Shown: piece by piece, positions 7,396 through 8,064 of the stretch
How positions within the stretch are numbered: position 1 is the stretch's first letter
Layout: each line of letters opens with the position of its first letter
From: Bacteroides sp.
GTDB taxonomy: Bacteria > Bacteroidota > Bacteroidia > Bacteroidales > SM23-62
Length of the DNA stretch: 8,064 nucleotides
Assembly (NCBI GenBank): GCA_030667765.1
Contig: DAOUVF010000120.1
Span: 1 to 8,064, forward strand
Direction: 5' to 3'
Made by a program: the position numbers and the translations under genes
The notes under the pieces: generated by a model
What the model saw: the letters and a program-made list of their open reading frames with translations, nothing else
Database searches by the model: none
What the model was told of the DNA's origin: nothing

Positions 7396-8064
7396 ATGTT
7401 AGTACGGAATTATTTCATCCTCCTGGCACTTGTGGTTTTCAACACTTGTCAACATGATGCTTACGAATACAATATATCATCCTTCGGAGCAAAGGATGAC
7501 GGTAAAACTGTTAATACCTCAGCCATACAAAAGGCGATAGACAACTGCCATAAAGCGGGAGGAGGCAGGGTGGTAATTCCTCCGGGAGAATTTGTAACCG
7601 GAACCATCATACTTAAATCTGGTGTAAACCTTCACCTGAAACAGGGAGCAAGGCTTCTTGGCAGCCTTGATACGGCTGATTACCGGGTCGGTAGCCGGAG
7701 ACATGGCATGATCTTCGCTTATCAGGCAAAAGGAGTTTCCATTTCCGGTGAAGGGGAGATAGACGGAAGGGGGACCAGCTTTCATGATGCAAATAAGGCC
7801 CACATGGGTCAGGATTTCATCAGGAGTGTTACCCGCCAGGGCATGAATTACATGCCGGCTGATCCTGTCCCATCGGATGGCCCCATTGGATATGAGACAC
7901 GACCGGGCATGATGGTGTTACTGCTACAGTGTGAACAGGTGGCTATCAAGGATGTAACATTTCGTGACTCACCTGTCTGGACCTTTCGTATTGCGGATTG
8001 TGACGATGTAATTGTTAACGGTATCTCCATCCATAATAATCTCCTGGTCCCCAACAGCGACGGC
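7396..8064 (+). CDS. GH28 polygalacturonase-type glycoside hydrolase, 3' partial
   Basis: The frame is open from the ATG at 7396 to the window end (223 residues), so the C-terminal half is missing. GH28 enzymes are right-handed beta-helices that hydrolyse alpha-galacturonosyl bonds in homogalacturonan or rhamnogalacturonan by inversion. Residues 6-15 are hydrophobic and lead to FNTC (Cys18), a weak lipobox, so the protein is exported, perhaps as a lipoprotein. The N-terminal family signature runs from YNISSFGAKDDGKTVNTSAI (25-44) through GGGRVVIPPGEFVTGTIILK (55-74). Beta-helix rungs follow (VSISGEGEIDGRG, 114-126; VAIKDVTFRDSPVWTF, 182-197). The window ends in NSDG (220-223), the family motif NTDG/NSDG in which Asp222 is a catalytic aspartate; the later D-D, GHG and RIK motifs lie outside. 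Whether it is endo-, exo- or rhamnogalacturonan-specific cannot be told from this half. Confidence 0.93.
   Translation, partial: MLVRNYFILLALVVFNTCQHDAYEYNISSFGAKDDGKTVNTSAIQKAIDNCHKAGGGRVVIPPGEFVTGTIILKSGVNLHLKQGARLLGSLDTADYRVGSRRHGMIFAYQAKGVSISGEGEIDGRGTSFHDANKAHMGQDFIRSVTRQGMNYMPADPVPSDGPIGYETRPGMMVLLLQCEQVAIKDVTFRDSPVWTFRIADCDDVIVNGISIHNNLLVPNSDG

Noticed and set aside
7519..8054. Reverse-strand open frames of 94 and 68 codons.
   Set aside because: They lie antisense to the GH28 reading frame, whose family motifs run continuously through the region.

Overview
The window is a compact, single-strand run of six genes that looks like part of a polysaccharide utilisation locus (PUL) from a member of the Bacteroidota. 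The evidence is an adjacent SusC-like TonB-dependent transporter and SusD-like lipoprotein, a PKD-containing lipoprotein in the usual surface-glycan-binding slot, A-rich ribosome-binding regions, and a glycoside hydrolase family 28 (polygalacturonase-type) gene at the end. I cannot assign a genus from the sequence.

Layout, all on the + strand: 2-2374, SusC-like transporter (5' end outside the window); 2395-4035, SusD-like lipoprotein; 4059-5255, lipoprotein with one PKD-like domain and three tandem repeats of about 91 residues; 5305-6876, a fusion of a DoxX/DoxD-like four-helix membrane domain, a twin-arginine-like segment and a TIM-barrel domain resembling aldo/keto reductases; 6907-7359, a small DUF1284-type protein with four cysteines; 7396 to the window end, the N-terminal part of a GH28 enzyme that is cut off at the catalytic NSDG motif. 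The gaps are 20, 23, 49, 30 and 36 bases. I saw no terminator or convincing Bacteroidota promoter (-7 TAnnTTTG) in any of them, so one transcript is the simplest reading. No RNA genes, CRISPR arrays, insertion sequences or gene-free stretches above 300 bases are present.

Likely cooperation (inference): the GH28 enzyme and others outside the window cut a galacturonan-containing glycan such as pectin or rhamnogalacturonan. The SusD-like and PKD/repeat lipoproteins bind the fragments at the cell surface, and the SusC-like barrel imports them. The two middle genes do not fit this standard role. A membrane redox-type domain fused to an unusual TIM barrel, followed by a possible metal- or Fe-S-binding protein, suggests a redox step tied to the glycan or to the stress of using it. 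This middle pair is the least explained part of the window.
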